55,781 nt of DNA, taken from positions 1-55,781 of the forward strand of contig AJFK01000690.1 in the NCBI GenBank assembly GCA_000467715.1, in the 5' to 3' direction. The position numbers were made by a program, and so were the translations under genes. Source of the DNA: Hysterium pulicare CBS 123377 (lineage: Eukaryota > Ascomycota > Dothideomycetes > Hysteriales > Hysteriaceae). How positions within the stretch are numbered: position 1 is the first letter of the stretch; every line of letters starts with the position of its first letter. The notes under the pieces are model-generated. The model did no database searches and was not told the origin of the DNA. It was given only the letters and a program-made list of their open reading frames with translations. Below, piece after piece: positions 34,061-43,742 of this stretch.

Positions 34061-35308
34061 TCATGGAAATGGTGGTTTTCTAGAAATATCTTGGTGTCTT
34101 GGACAGTTGGGATAGTCTTCGTGAGTCAACTTATCAAGATCCCAAGCTTCCTCGCCACAGCGATTCACCCTCACCAAAATGGGCGCCCGGCCCAATTTCG
34201 GACGTCCCTTCTGCCTTCCCAATGCCCGAATCCTGGTCCACGTTGACTCCAGGAACCAGCTATTGATATACAACATCGGCAGAACTGTCGAATCATGGCG
34301 GGGTCCTGAATAGATTCCTGTACAGACCCGAGAAGCTCGATCATCAACCCCTTTGGAATGGTCATCGATGCCGTGGTCGGCGGTATATTCACTATACAGC
34401 ACTGTCGAAGAAATAACACTCCTATCCGGATCATTTTCTCGGTCTAAGTTCCACGGATAGGGATTGATGCCAAGAGCAAACCGCTCCCAAGAGAAGCCCA
34501 TCTCATAATCTTCATCTGAGCTAAGGCTGTGAAGAGGTTCATCAGCATCGGGTGTTCGGTGCACCCAGTGATACCATGCATGAGCCAGCTCATGGCATAA
34601 AGTGGACGCCAACAAGAATTGGTATCGTACGTCTTGGCACTTGGTGAGTTTATTGTTTGTGTCGTTGGGGAGACTACGACGCCAGTCCGCATTCAAGGCA
34701 ATCTTCGGGTGTCGTTTCCCATGCCAGAACATCTGCTCTTGAGCCTCTCGTTGTTGGCAATGCGCAAATCGAGCTATACCACCGCTCTTTCTCAAGTACG
34801 CCTCGTATTTCGACCTATCGTGGAAGGCCATGGCGAACACGCCACGGTCTCTACCGGGCAACGGTCCTGGAAAAATCACGAATTCAATGCAAGCGGACAG
34901 TGCCAAAAGATGATTACGCGCATCGAACAGTACCACCTCTCGGAGATCCTCCATTGGGCCTTTTTGAAGATATTCTATGTTAGCGAAATCAAGACGCACT
35001 AGCTTCCCGTGCTTTGCATGGATCCACCAGTCCATCATCGGCTCTTCGGTAATAAATCTGGAAGCTAGAGTCAGCGCCGGGACGATTGCATTGTACTCTT
35101 CAGTCGTCAGATTTGTGAAGTTACGACGGTAGAAGATCGGATGGATCGGGTTTCCAAGGTCCGCAGCTGGGAGATTCGCCTCAACGCATCCTTGCTGACG
35201 CAGTTTCTCTGCTACAATGTTTGTTGCCGCATCCTGAATCCACTCTCTGACTTCAGGCAGCAAGGGAGGTCGGCTCTCAACACCGAAAGACGATGGTTTT
35301 GTCGACAT
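34061..35308 (-). CDS. HExxH zincin-like protein, island paralogue A
   Basis: Single exon, 415 aa, from MSTKPSSFGV; the frame also has an ATG at 35464, but the extra 52 residues are hydrophobic and absent from the paralogues. A zinc-protease-like HELAH is at 239-243, preceded by a hydrophobic strand (LLASTLC). A conserved GFSWERFALG follows, with Glu 275 placed like the third ligand of gluzincins. Shared family motifs are NPIHPIF near residue 53, PALTLASRFITEE near 78, and a C-terminal INSWFLESTW. Paralogous to the genes at 35772 and 38116. The family is not one I can name. A metalloprotease role is inferred from HExxH only. No signal peptide is evident on the chosen start. Confidence 0.8.
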   Translation of the reverse strand: MSTKPSSFGVESRPPLLPEVREWIQDAATNIVAEKLRQQGCVEANLPAADLGNPIHPIFYRRNFTNLTTEEYNAIVPALTLASRFITEEPMMDWWIHAKHGKLVRLDFANIEYLQKGPMEDLREVVLFDARNHLLALSACIEFVIFPGPLPGRDRGVFAMAFHDRSKYEAYLRKSGGIARFAHCQQREAQEQMFWHGKRHPKIALNADWRRSLPNDTNNKLTKCQDVRYQFLLASTLCHELAHAWYHWVHRTPDADEPLHSLSSDEDYEMGFSWERFALGINPYPWNLDRENDPDRSVISSTVLYSEYTADHGIDDHSKGVDDRASRVCTGIYSGPRHDSTVLPMLYINSWFLESTWTRIRALGRQKGRPKLGRAPILVRVNRCGEEAWDLDKLTHEDYPNCPRHQDISRKPPFP

Positions 35309-35771
35309 TAATGCGGTGAAAGCAACGAGCCAGAATTGACGGGAGTGTACAATAAACAAGATGATCTTTGAATCTGATACCAGATTAACAGTAATTAACA
35401 TTCGGGAGAAGAATTGATATCGGGCGTTGGGAAGTTTTTTCAAGGCCCTTAAAATCCAGCTCATAAAGCAATCGACGCATTATGCGCACACAATGTCTCC
35501 TAACCATCGCTTCGATTCGTATTCAGAAACCCTATCGAAACTTAAGGGTTAAAAACGTTCATACACAATGCTGGTCGTTCGGCTTTGAGGGCTTGTCTTC
35601 GTTCACAGCGACATGTGTTTGCTTCAATTCCTTGCGCTGGTTTTCTTTCACGCCTACTTTAACTGTAATTACGGACAAGTTGACACTTTACTGTCTAGAT
35701 TAAGTCAAAATTGACTATGTAAGTGTACATCAGCGCTCGGTCTTTCAGTTTCATTCCTGTAATGACTTGAA
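35309..35771. other. Spacer between zincin-like paralogues A and B
   Basis: About 460 bp, AT-leaning, between two genes in the same direction. I see no gene or paralogue fragment. Confidence 0.5.
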
Positions 35772-37046
35772 TCAATCCTCAGAAGCCTGAAGAATCTTTA
35801 TTCCTACTCGCGTGAGCGGGACCGTCAGACAGGTTTCCTCCGCTTTCCAATTGGGCTCCCAAAATACCCTGAACCGTGGTGATGCTGGCTTTCGTATGAT
35901 TTCTGCCGTTCTATCTGGAGCCCAGTGGTCTTTTCTAAACCAGGAGCTAATGTAATGCAGAGGCACCACTACCTGCTCATTCTCGATTCCGACCCCTTCT
36001 TTCATACACCTCAAAAGCTGAGGTAGATATGGATATGAGAAGAATGCCAAGAGCTTATCTGGTGGGTCGCCGGAAAAATATATATCGAGCTCTTGCTCCA
36101 GTCCGAGTGGACCGAAAACACCGCCAAACATATAGTATTCCCAGGAGTACCCGTGTTCCGGGCCGGACTCGAGGCCGACTTGTTGGCCTTGCGATTCTGT
36201 GAGAGATTGGTAAATCTCTTCACTCCGGAAACCTTCCATCCAAAAGGTATACAACTGCAGCGCATGTGTCAGCTCGTGAGACAAAATTGTTGCCAGGCGC
36301 AACTGGAAGGCGAAATATCCGTAATGGTTCCTCGAGTGAAAACCCTTCCCCATTCGCATCTGAGGTGTATTACTCTCCAGATAATACTTAAACGTCTTGC
36401 GGATCAAGACGGATGGACGTGCCCATGGACCTTGAGAGCTGCCTGGGTTAGCACTTCTGAAAGCCGCTTTAACTGTGTTCTTATGCATTGGCGACAAATC
36501 CCAAAGGTCAATATTACCGAAAGGTTCGTCAACGTTCTCGAGCGCATCCCACGCTTCTTTGAATACGGCTGTCGAACCCAAGAAGCCGTCGATGTTCTCC
36601 TTGGAGTAGAATCGCCAAGTGATAACGCCAGCAAGGCCGTTCAGCTTGGCTTCGAAGCTGGATTTAGCGAACTCTCGATCATCCTCTAACCGTCCTTTCT
36701 TCAAGTATCGCTTTCCGTCCTCCTCGATTTCCTCGCCTAGGAGGTCACGGTAATGCCAGTCTAGAACCCTCTCGTCGGTGATGAACAAGGAAGCGAGTTG
36801 GAGAGCAGGTCCCATCTTTTCGTACAACTCATCCCAAATGTTGAGCCACTTAGACCGGCTGAAGATCGCATGGATCTCGTTGTCCAAGTTCGGCTCCAGC
36901 TGGTCAAGGGGCGCATCATAGCAACCATGCTCTTCGAGAGTTCGATATGTCCATGGCAACACGTTATTCATATCACCTGTATAGGTGATCAGAAGTGGCT
37001 CGCTCTTCTCCGTCGAATCTTGTATATTGTTTCGTTTAGAGGCCAT
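35772..37046 (-). CDS. HExxH zincin-like protein, island paralogue B
   Basis: Single exon, 424 aa from MASKRNNIQD; an upstream in-frame ATG at 37136 would add 30 residues. HELTH lies at 257-261 after LATILS. Glu 303 in GYSWEYYMFGG occupies the conserved downstream position seen in all three paralogues. N-terminal motif LDNEIHAIFSRSKW and the helix PALQLASLFITDERVLDW match paralogue C almost residue for residue. The C-terminal signature is YISSWFRKDHWAPDR. No secretion signal or transmembrane segment is seen, so a cytosolic location is likely. The function is unknown; peptidase activity is inferred from the motif. It is transcribed away from paralogue C, with a fragment of a fourth copy between them. 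Confidence 0.82.
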   Translation of the reverse strand: MASKRNNIQDSTEKSEPLLITYTGDMNNVLPWTYRTLEEHGCYDAPLDQLEPNLDNEIHAIFSRSKWLNIWDELYEKMGPALQLASLFITDERVLDWHYRDLLGEEIEEDGKRYLKKGRLEDDREFAKSSFEAKLNGLAGVITWRFYSKENIDGFLGSTAVFKEAWDALENVDEPFGNIDLWDLSPMHKNTVKAAFRSANPGSSQGPWARPSVLIRKTFKYYLESNTPQMRMGKGFHSRNHYGYFAFQLRLATILSHELTHALQLYTFWMEGFRSEEIYQSLTESQGQQVGLESGPEHGYSWEYYMFGGVFGPLGLEQELDIYFSGDPPDKLLAFFSYPYLPQLLRCMKEGVGIENEQVVVPLHYISSWFRKDHWAPDRTAEIIRKPASPRFRVFWEPNWKAEETCLTVPLTRVGIKILQASED

Positions 37047-38115
37047 CGTAGATGCGGTCAGTGGCTTCGTGTGTTCTACGATCGTTCCGAGATTAGACCA
37101 GAAGTTAGTGCTGGTTATAGAGTTTTGGTATCTCAATTTCCACCGTAGAAGAACAGCCTAGGAGAGCATAGGAATCTTTTGCCTCCTCCAAGGGAAAGTT
37201 TTAAAAAGCCCCGAGGTGTTGCGTGGTTACTGTGCAATGCCGGAATCATACCTTCAAAAACATACCTCGTCACTAGAAAAGGTGAATATTCTAAGTCCTC
37301 CCGTCCCACGAATTCATCTCTTAAACTTCTTGTATTACACTAATCGATGGTTATATGACAGGCTGTGAGCGCGACAAGTACCATTCTTTGTCAAGTATGG
37401 CTTAGCACAATTCACTTGGCTCAGTCTTTCAATGCAGTATGTTAGCTCTTGGTTTAGAAAAGAACACTGGAGCTCTGAGAACACTGGCCAAGAGATCCGA
37501 GAACCACCGCGGGAAATGTACGGAGTATATCGAGAGTGGCTGAAGGACGAATACAAGAACGGCCAGGTCGAGCTGGACATGGAAAGCCTTCATACACTTG
37601 GGGTGAGGGTGCCTATCCTGGATTGACTTTTGAGACTAAAAGATCTTTGCTCTTCGTAGACCTGAGTAAGATTATGATAGATTAGATTGCTCAAATACTT
37701 CTTTTTGTTGTGATAATGGCATGCGTTTGGTCAAATATTCGATCTCGTTCAGTCCCTTTAATTTCTCAATTATGCTGACACAATCTTTGGTATCGCTGGA
37801 ACATTCTTTCGTAGACTAGTATACTTTATCAATGTCATGACGAGGTATTCAAGGTAGTTGCGAACTTACAATGCCTAATCAATAGCAAACGGTGCCCTCC
37901 CAACAAAAGGGCATTGTACACTCATTATCCTTCTTGAAATTATTCACTACCAGCGTCAAATATTGAAGAGATACGATAGTGAAACCCACATTGTATATTG
38001 ACAACAGCCATGAAGCGGGTGCTGAAATCATAGGCTCGTACTCAAATTTAAAGATCAAAAGCTCTTCCATTCGGGCTTTCTTTACCATAACTCGACTTTC
38101 GAACATCCAATTACT
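37047..38115. other. Spacer between zincin-like paralogues B and C, containing a gene fragment
   Basis: Apart from the C-terminal fragment at 37432-37626 I see no other gene. It should include the divergent promoters of paralogues B and C. Confidence 0.5.
37432..37626 (+). pseudogene. C-terminal fragment of a fourth zincin-like paralogue
   Basis: Open frame of 64 codons whose first part, YVSSWFRKEHW, matches the C-terminal signature of paralogue C (WVSSWFRKEHWASDR), followed by aligned QEIREPPREMYGVYREW and a final LGVRVPILD. A 17-bp DNA identity (agctcttggtttagaaa) is shared with the paralogue C gene. Sequence upstream of 37432 does not read as the N-terminal parts, including HExxH, in any frame I checked. 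It is therefore best explained as the surviving 3' end of a duplicated gene in the same orientation as paralogue C. It could still be expressed as a short protein. Confidence 0.7.
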
Positions 38116-39408
38116 ATGACAGAATATTCAACAAGTCAGAACACTTCTCGAGCGGAGCCAAAACAGCCATCAAAGGAGAAAAAGCGCATTGTCTACCGTG
38201 GAGACATGGCCCAAGCAATGGAGTGGACTTTGAAAACGCTCAAGGAATATGGTTGCTTTGAAGTGGATGAGCCAGAAATCAATCTCGACAACCCTATTCA
38301 CCCTATCTTTGATAGGTCCCGGTGGATCGGGACTAGCGATGAGCTATACGAAAAGATAAAGCCGGCACTGCAATTATGCTCATTATTCATTACGGACGAG
38401 AGAATGCTGGGCTGGTATTACCATTTTCTTCTTGGACAATCTATAATGCGTGAGGATGGCCGATGTTTTCTCGTCAGAGCGCCTATTGAAGACGACCCGA
38501 AAGTTTGTCGAAAGTACTTTGATGAGATCTTGGACCGGCTTGTTCAGAAGATTACTTTTCGGTTCGCTGACTATCCGCATATCAGCGGAGAAAGTTGTTG
38601 GAATGGGTGCTGCATAATCTTCCCAGAGCTTCGTGACGGATGGTTGAATCAACTAGAGAAAGGCGAGAAGGATATACATGTTTGGATAAAAACCCAAGAA
38701 GCTAAACAAATACACACCGACCGACTCGAGAAGGCACGCCAGGAAGATCCTTACAAGCCGCATCCATGGCGCCCAGACTATCCGGAACAGACAGAGTGCG
38801 AGCTATTCTATGTTTCCCCAGCTATTTCATTCAGTCATGATATCAAGAAAGTTCTAGAGTCGCATGCTCGGTGCAAGCACAATCCACACGAACATCTGAA
38901 CATCTTGTTCAACTTCGCCTCCATTATGGGCCATGAAATAGCGCACGCAATGCACCATACCGCGTATCCTCGTGGGGGAGGTTTGGTAATCAAAGAGCTT
39001 CATCAATCGTTCGAGGAGCTAGATATAGGCTACCCTGCCGAAAACGGTGCCTCCTGGGAGCGTTTTGCCTTTGGAACACTTATAAGAAACTCCCTCAAGT
39101 ACCAGGTCACTCGTCCTATGCCAGCTCTTACATACTTTGCGAATGGGAATCAACTCCCAAAGAGAAGCGAGACTGAGTCTTCCCGCAACTTTAGGGCGCA
39201 CAACGTCGCTCCGATGCGATGGGTCAGCTCTTGGTTTAGAAAGGAGCACTGGGCTTCTGATAGGTCTAGCCAAGATATTCGCCAGCGACCACCGCACAAC
39301 TTATATCAGGTAGCTCGAGAGTGGTGGGGCCCAAAACCTTTCTTTAAGACGCTAAAGGTGGACGAGTTCGACATGCTAGCTCTAACAGTGCCGGAGCCGA
39401 ATGCTTAA
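38116..39408 (+). CDS. HExxH zincin-like protein, island paralogue C
   Basis: Single exon, 430 aa. HEIAH lies at 273-277 following FNFASIMG. Glu 315 in GASWERFAFG is the aligned downstream acidic residue. N-terminal motifs are LDNPIHPIFDRSRW (57-70) and PALQLCSLFITDERMLGWYY (83-102). The C-terminal signature is WVSSWFRKEHWASDR, and the chain ends LALTVPEPNA. Closest to paralogue B (shared DELYEK, ALQL, FITDER). The first 25 residues are Lys/Ser-rich and not a signal peptide. As with the other copies, I cannot name the family, and zinc binding or peptidase activity is inferred. It is the last well-formed gene before the AT-rich stretch. Confidence 0.83.
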   Translation: MTEYSTSQNTSRAEPKQPSKEKKRIVYRGDMAQAMEWTLKTLKEYGCFEVDEPEINLDNPIHPIFDRSRWIGTSDELYEKIKPALQLCSLFITDERMLGWYYHFLLGQSIMREDGRCFLVRAPIEDDPKVCRKYFDEILDRLVQKITFRFADYPHISGESCWNGCCIIFPELRDGWLNQLEKGEKDIHVWIKTQEAKQIHTDRLEKARQEDPYKPHPWRPDYPEQTECELFYVSPAISFSHDIKKVLESHARCKHNPHEHLNILFNFASIMGHEIAHAMHHTAYPRGGGLVIKELHQSFEELDIGYPAENGASWERFAFGTLIRNSLKYQVTRPMPALTYFANGNQLPKRSETESSRNFRAHNVAPMRWVSSWFRKEHWASDRSSQDIRQRPPHNLYQVAREWWGPKPFFKTLKVDEFDMLALTVPEPNA

Positions 39409-40268
39409 AGTCCTTGAAAGTTCGAAGATCTTCGCTTGTCTTTAGGGGTCTTTTAACTTAGCAGAGATCATAAAGCCACAAGACAATGATGGCTGATAGC
39501 CGGTGACATATGCTACGTAGGTTTTGAATTCAGATGATAGAGCTTGATGTAGAAAGTACGTAAATGCATTTAAATTAAGTATTAATTTTGAAGTAACCCT
39601 AACTTACGAATAATAAGATACGATTTCCGGACCACGTCTAGACGCGAAAGTTCTCAAGTCGCTAATATTAATTAGTCTGTGGGCTTATAATTTGGCAGTA
39701 TTTGTGACTGTTGAAAAGAAATTCTCTATTAACATCGTGTAGTAGACTTTGTAGGTTATAGAGAGCCTACATTAGTGGGTAAATATCCTACGCTTTCGGG
39801 GTAGAGGAGAGGCTTCGAGGCATAGTTATGCGGGCTAATAGCTGATTAAGCATACTAGACAATCGTGAAGCTGAATATTATAAATAAGTAAAAGAAGTAG
39901 CTTCAATTAAGAATGCACTATAATCGTTAAAGGTATTTGAGTACAAGGAGGTTCTTTCTTTCGATTATTTTGGACTAAAGTAGAACTAGTAGAGAATCTA
40001 GTGCACATAGAAGAAGTATAGATTTGAGCGATTTGATTGTAATTCAAGCTATTTGTCAGAAATAGAAATGGATTAACGCAGATGCGTAATACAAAATGAA
40101 AAAAAAAACGGCGAGGTTTAGTATGCTAGCATTCCCAATGCCACGAAGACTAAGTACCGTAAGAGTACATAAAGAAGAGAAAAGCAAAAGGAAAATTGCA
40201 AACAGGAGGAGAAATGCCAGAGTTGTCGGGTAGAATCTAATTAAGGCAGTTTTTGAGTTTGATATTGC
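39409..40268. other. AT-rich gene-free stretch
   Basis: About 860 bp rich in A and T, with stops in all frames. No gene, repeat family or terminal repeat recognised. Confidence 0.6.
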
Positions 40269-40703
40269 CTATAACCATCCCGGAGGGGTGGTAGAAGAAT
40301 TTGCCTCTGTCGCTTTGATGGTAGCATTGCTGTCATTGCTGCTGGGTTTCCTGTGTTCCATATATCGTTCCTCAGTATTCCAAAGCTTTTCGAATACGGC
40401 TATATCCGTGTCAGAATCGCACTGTCGAAGCTGGTACACTTGTTGGAAGGCATCCGCCATTTTGATACCGTTGTCCTTACAAAGGCGAATAAACCACATT
40501 TCGGTCGCATAAGTCGGGTGTGCGGGTGGGGATACTCTCGTGAAGCGAGTTAAGTCATATTTCTCGATTTCCTCATCTTTGAGAAGAGCCTCGAATCGAT
40601 CGTCCACTATGTTGTCATCCTTGCGTCTATTGAGGACCCTATTCCATTTGTCGAAAATGATCCTTTGTTGTGCATCCGTGAAACGTGATTCGCTGCTAGC
40701 CAT
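40269..40703 (-). CDS. Small protein with one copy of an unrecognised KW/LWF domain
   Basis: Single exon, 144 aa. Residues 7-100 form one copy of a domain that occurs twice in the protein at 42120-42806. Shared landmarks are FTDAQQRIIFDKWNR (compare FTDKEQKVIFSKWK and FTADEQKAIIYKWR), an FEALL/FTALL segment, and EMWFIRLCKDNGIK (compare ELWFVNLARKSNIP and WLWFFTLAQKSNIP). The last 40 residues are Ser/Asn/Thr-rich and disordered-looking. It lacks a signal peptide and cysteine pairs. I do not recognise the domain; a small helical bundle is suggested by the spacing of hydrophobic residues. Upstream sequence at 40951-41190 resembles that of the paralogue. Confidence 0.72.
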   Translation of the reverse strand: MASSESRFTDAQQRIIFDKWNRVLNRRKDDNIVDDRFEALLKDEEIEKYDLTRFTRVSPPAHPTYATEMWFIRLCKDNGIKMADAFQQVYQLRQCDSDTDIAVFEKLWNTEERYMEHRKPSSNDSNATIKATEANSSTTPPGWL

Positions 40704-42119
40704 GTTGCTAATGGAAGGGGGGATTTGAGAAGCCCTGGGGATGTTCGAGTCTGCTCGGTTGCTATATGCTGCTTGGATTGGTGAATATTGATGCGCAAAT
40801 ATCGACTCTGTAACTTTCGCGTAAACTATCGATGTTTAATCTACTCGTGGGTAGAGATGTTGTCGAATTTGAGCTATGTAAGATATGTGATTCGTGAGTT
40901 GGGAAATGTGAATATCAAAGTGTAGAGATTCCTGAGCTAACGCTGTTAATCTCTCGAAGTAAAATGATTGATGATTGAAGTATGTAGGAGAGAGGAAGAC
41001 CTGGCAAGGAAATTCTTTTATGCTCGACGTTTGACTCAGAATCCATTGGTAAAGGAGCAAGAAATGGCACTATTGATCGAAATTGAGTCTAAGAGATAAG
41101 AATGATTGAAGGGAATTGAGTCCCAAAACATTGACTGATAGAAAACATAAGAGTCGATAGAATGGGAGTACCGGAATGGGATATCCAAAAAGAAATAATT
41201 GGAGGGGTAACAGTAGTAGAAATTCAAGTTGATATGATATAGATCTTATGGTCGTGTAATCTAACGTATCGTTCTCGATCTATGTCGCGGGAGGCTGTCG
41301 AAGTTTGGGAACCTAGATGTATAAATCATCGAGAGCATGTATAACTGAGGAATGAAGAAATTAATCGAGTTAAAGTCTTGAGGATGCGATGTGATGCGGC
41401 AAGAACACAAGTCTTCGAGCTATGAATAATGGTATTCAGAAGACTTCGTGAGTATTCCTTGACTATAAGCATTAGTACATTCTCTTCACCTCTCTCGATA
41501 CAGTAATAGCTTATGTTTCGCCAGGTCGGTGGGCGAATTTCGATGGATGGGGATCTTCGTAGATGCAAGAGACGTTGTTTTGCGTCCTTTTGGGATATAG
41601 TTAAAGTTGGAGTCAATGTAGAAGAGTTCAGATTTTCGACAGTAATTGCAAGACCAATAATATAAAGTTGTGGAAGGAGATGTAAACTACATAAGAAATA
41701 TATTAAAGTGTACTAAGTAGTTAATCCTAAATAACATTACATAAGAGAAATAAAACTTTCTAGTGAAGTCGAGTATGCAAGAAGAATAAGGGGGAAAGTT
41801 CACTAGTAAAGAAGGTACAAGGTGTGTATGTAGTAGGAATGATCGAAGAAGTAAGGTATGATAGTGCCTAAAACCAGAAATAAATGAAGGACAATTTCAG
41901 AGTAGAAGAACTGTAAAGAAGACATCCAAGTTGTTCATGTGAAAAATGTTGAGGTTGGGATGTCGCCGACTCAGAGATCCGGCATTAGTGAAGACGATGA
42001 AACTGTGACCAGGTGTTTGCATAACCGAGTCGTACCTCTTTGATCGTAGTATCGCGGTCTGTAATGTAGGTTTTCGATGTGTTTCCTCCATTTCATGCGC
42101 GACTTCTCGTTTTGCTGGA
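40704..42119. other. AT-rich spacer with duplicated upstream segment (copy A)
   Basis: No gene seen. The segment at about 40951-41190 aligns with 43013-43250; see the repeat entries. Short frames at 41326-41616 and 41897-42228 show no resemblance to the neighbouring domain family. Confidence 0.5.
40951..41190. repeat. Duplicated upstream segment, copy A
   Basis: Aligns with copy B at about 43013-43250 in the same orientation and at a similar distance from the paired gene. Shared blocks include CTCTCG..., AAAATGATTGATG (13 identical), GAAGTATG, CGACGTTTGACTCAG (AACGTCTGACTCAG in copy B) and ...AAGAGTCG. Estimated by eye. Confidence 0.65.
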
Positions 42120-42806
42120 TCAAGAACCCTTTTTCGTCTCCTGAACTCGGATATATTCGAGGACTCTCTCTGCAATCACATCTTCTGGAATATTCGATTT
42201 CTGCGCCAACGTGAAAAACCATAACCATATCTGCGCGGGGGCCTTGGCATTACCCCACGAACTCGGCTCCATCCACTTATTCTCCGCAACTTTAGTGAGA
42301 AGGGCAGTAAAGCGGTTCTCTAATTTCACGTCCTCTTTTTGTTCCATAGTTGTGTGGTATCTCCATTTATAGATGATCGCTTTCTGTTCATCGGCGGTAA
42401 AGAATATTAGAGCGCCGACCATAAAATCACCGTAGAGCTTTTCGAGAACCTTCAAGTCATCTTCTTTGCCTCCATACACTTGATCTATATATAGCTGTTT
42501 CGGGATGTTCGATTTCCGTGCAAGATTGACGAACCATAATTCTGTCAAGGACCTTTGATTGAAAATGGTGGGGTCTGCCCTCGTCATCCAATTGTTCTTT
42601 GCAATCTTGTCCTGAATTTCACAGAAGGCGTTGACTAGATCCTCTTCTATCTTTGGGCTCTTAACCGCATGCACATCCTTGAAGACTTTTGGATCGTCAA
42701 GCGAATGCGAATCCTTGAAGACATTCCAATTGTTCACTGCGAGTTTCCATTTGGAGAAGATAACTTTCTGTTCCTTATCCGTGAAAGATGGAGCGCTACC
42801 AGACAT
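42120..42806 (-). CDS. Protein with two tandem copies of the KW/LWF domain
   Basis: Single exon, 228 aa. Copy 1 (about 6-112) runs from FTDKEQKVIFSKWK to ELWFVNLARKSNIPKQL; copy 2 (about 133-220) from FTADEQKAIIYKWR to WLWFFTLAQKSNIPEDV. Both include a central NNWM/NKWM Trp. Copy 1 has an insertion of roughly 25 residues after the first helix. The two copies resemble each other more closely in the LA+KSNIP segment than either does the single copy at 40269-40703, suggesting internal duplication after the gene duplication. No signal peptide, membrane helix or known catalytic motif is visible. Function unknown; found in an AT-rich accessory stretch. Confidence 0.75.
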   Translation of the reverse strand: MSGSAPSFTDKEQKVIFSKWKLAVNNWNVFKDSHSLDDPKVFKDVHAVKSPKIEEDLVNAFCEIQDKIAKNNWMTRADPTIFNQRSLTELWFVNLARKSNIPKQLYIDQVYGGKEDDLKVLEKLYGDFMVGALIFFTADEQKAIIYKWRYHTTMEQKEDVKLENRFTALLTKVAENKWMEPSSWGNAKAPAQIWLWFFTLAQKSNIPEDVIAERVLEYIRVQETKKGS

Positions 42807-43012
42807 CTTGCGAAGAAGTTGGAGTATCAGGTAGAATCTCTTGGCACCCCTTATTTTGATGTGAGGGATTGCTGATTTGAATGGCCGTGAGTTGCTCCGT
42901 GCGATGAGAGTTGATGTGAAGGTACAGTCTCTGAAGCTGCGACCGTTGGGAGAAATGATGCTCTATTCGTGGATTTGGAGAAGCTGTATCAAAAATAAGA
43001 ATAGGGTATGTG

Positions 43013-43250
43013 CTCTCGGAATAAAATGATTGATGGTAGAAGTATGAAGAGAGAGAAAGATCCACGAAAGAAGAGGGCCTTTTTATATTCAACGTCTGAC
43101 TCAGGAAGAATACGTAAATGAGCGTAGGGTGACACTGTATTGAGAATTGAGTCTTGAAAAATGACTGCAAGAAACGGAAGATGAGTCTTTAAGACGTGAA
43201 TGACAGACAACACAAGAGTCGTTGGGATATGAGTGATGGCATTTGGACTA
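43013..43250. repeat. Duplicated upstream segment, copy B
   Basis: Partner of copy A at 40951-41190; begins CTCTCGGAATAAAATGATTG and lies about 200 bp upstream of the tandem-domain gene. Confidence 0.65.
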
Positions 43251-43404
43251 CGCATAAGGAAAGGGGAGCAACTGTTGCTGCCAACTTAGGAGAGCTAAGA
43301 ATCTATACACGGTGGAATTGGAATGCAACCCCACATAATGATCATGGGAAAGTGAGGAACTGAAGTGGCAGAGATGCAACTCGACAATCTAATCGGGACA
43401 AACC

Positions 43405-43521
43405 AATTCCGCTCAATATTTTCAGGTGGCCATCATACAAACAATAGAAAGGAGCATCACCGAAGCGATGAGTGTTTGCTTTTGACAACAATCCATTGAT
43501 GAAAGCTGCACCTGAAAGACC
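43405..43521 (-). pseudogene. Possible ankyrin-repeat fragment
   Basis: A single open stretch reads INGLLSKANTHRFGDAPFY followed by DGHLKIL. The spacing of LL, A-N, G-D-A-P and GH-L-K-I-L matches one ankyrin repeat. Nothing on either side extends it. It could be a relic of a larger gene or a chance match. Confidence 0.25.
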
Positions 43522-43742
43522 CACGGTCCTGAAACTAGGTCCTCGACGGATATAGTTACCTAGAAAATCTAGTTGAGATTCATGTTCAACACCAACTTGT
43601 CCGAATCATGAGTAACCTGCCATATGCGCCACTAGGAGATTAGTCTCCTACCCATAGTCGAAGCCTAATGTGCAACTGGAGGTGGAATCGCCATGCTATC
43701 CAAGACGCGTGAGTCAAGTTCTGACACTTGCCTAGCGTCCGC

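Larger units (their letters stand above)
42807..43742. other. Spacer with upstream segment copy B and an ankyrin-like scrap
   Basis: Contains the duplicated upstream segment of the tandem-domain gene and one short ankyrin-like frame. No intact gene seen. Confidence 0.5.

Noticed and set aside
39409-41700. Possible decayed transposon in the AT-rich stretch
   Set aside because: I found no terminal repeats, target-site duplication or recognisable transposase or polymerase remnant.
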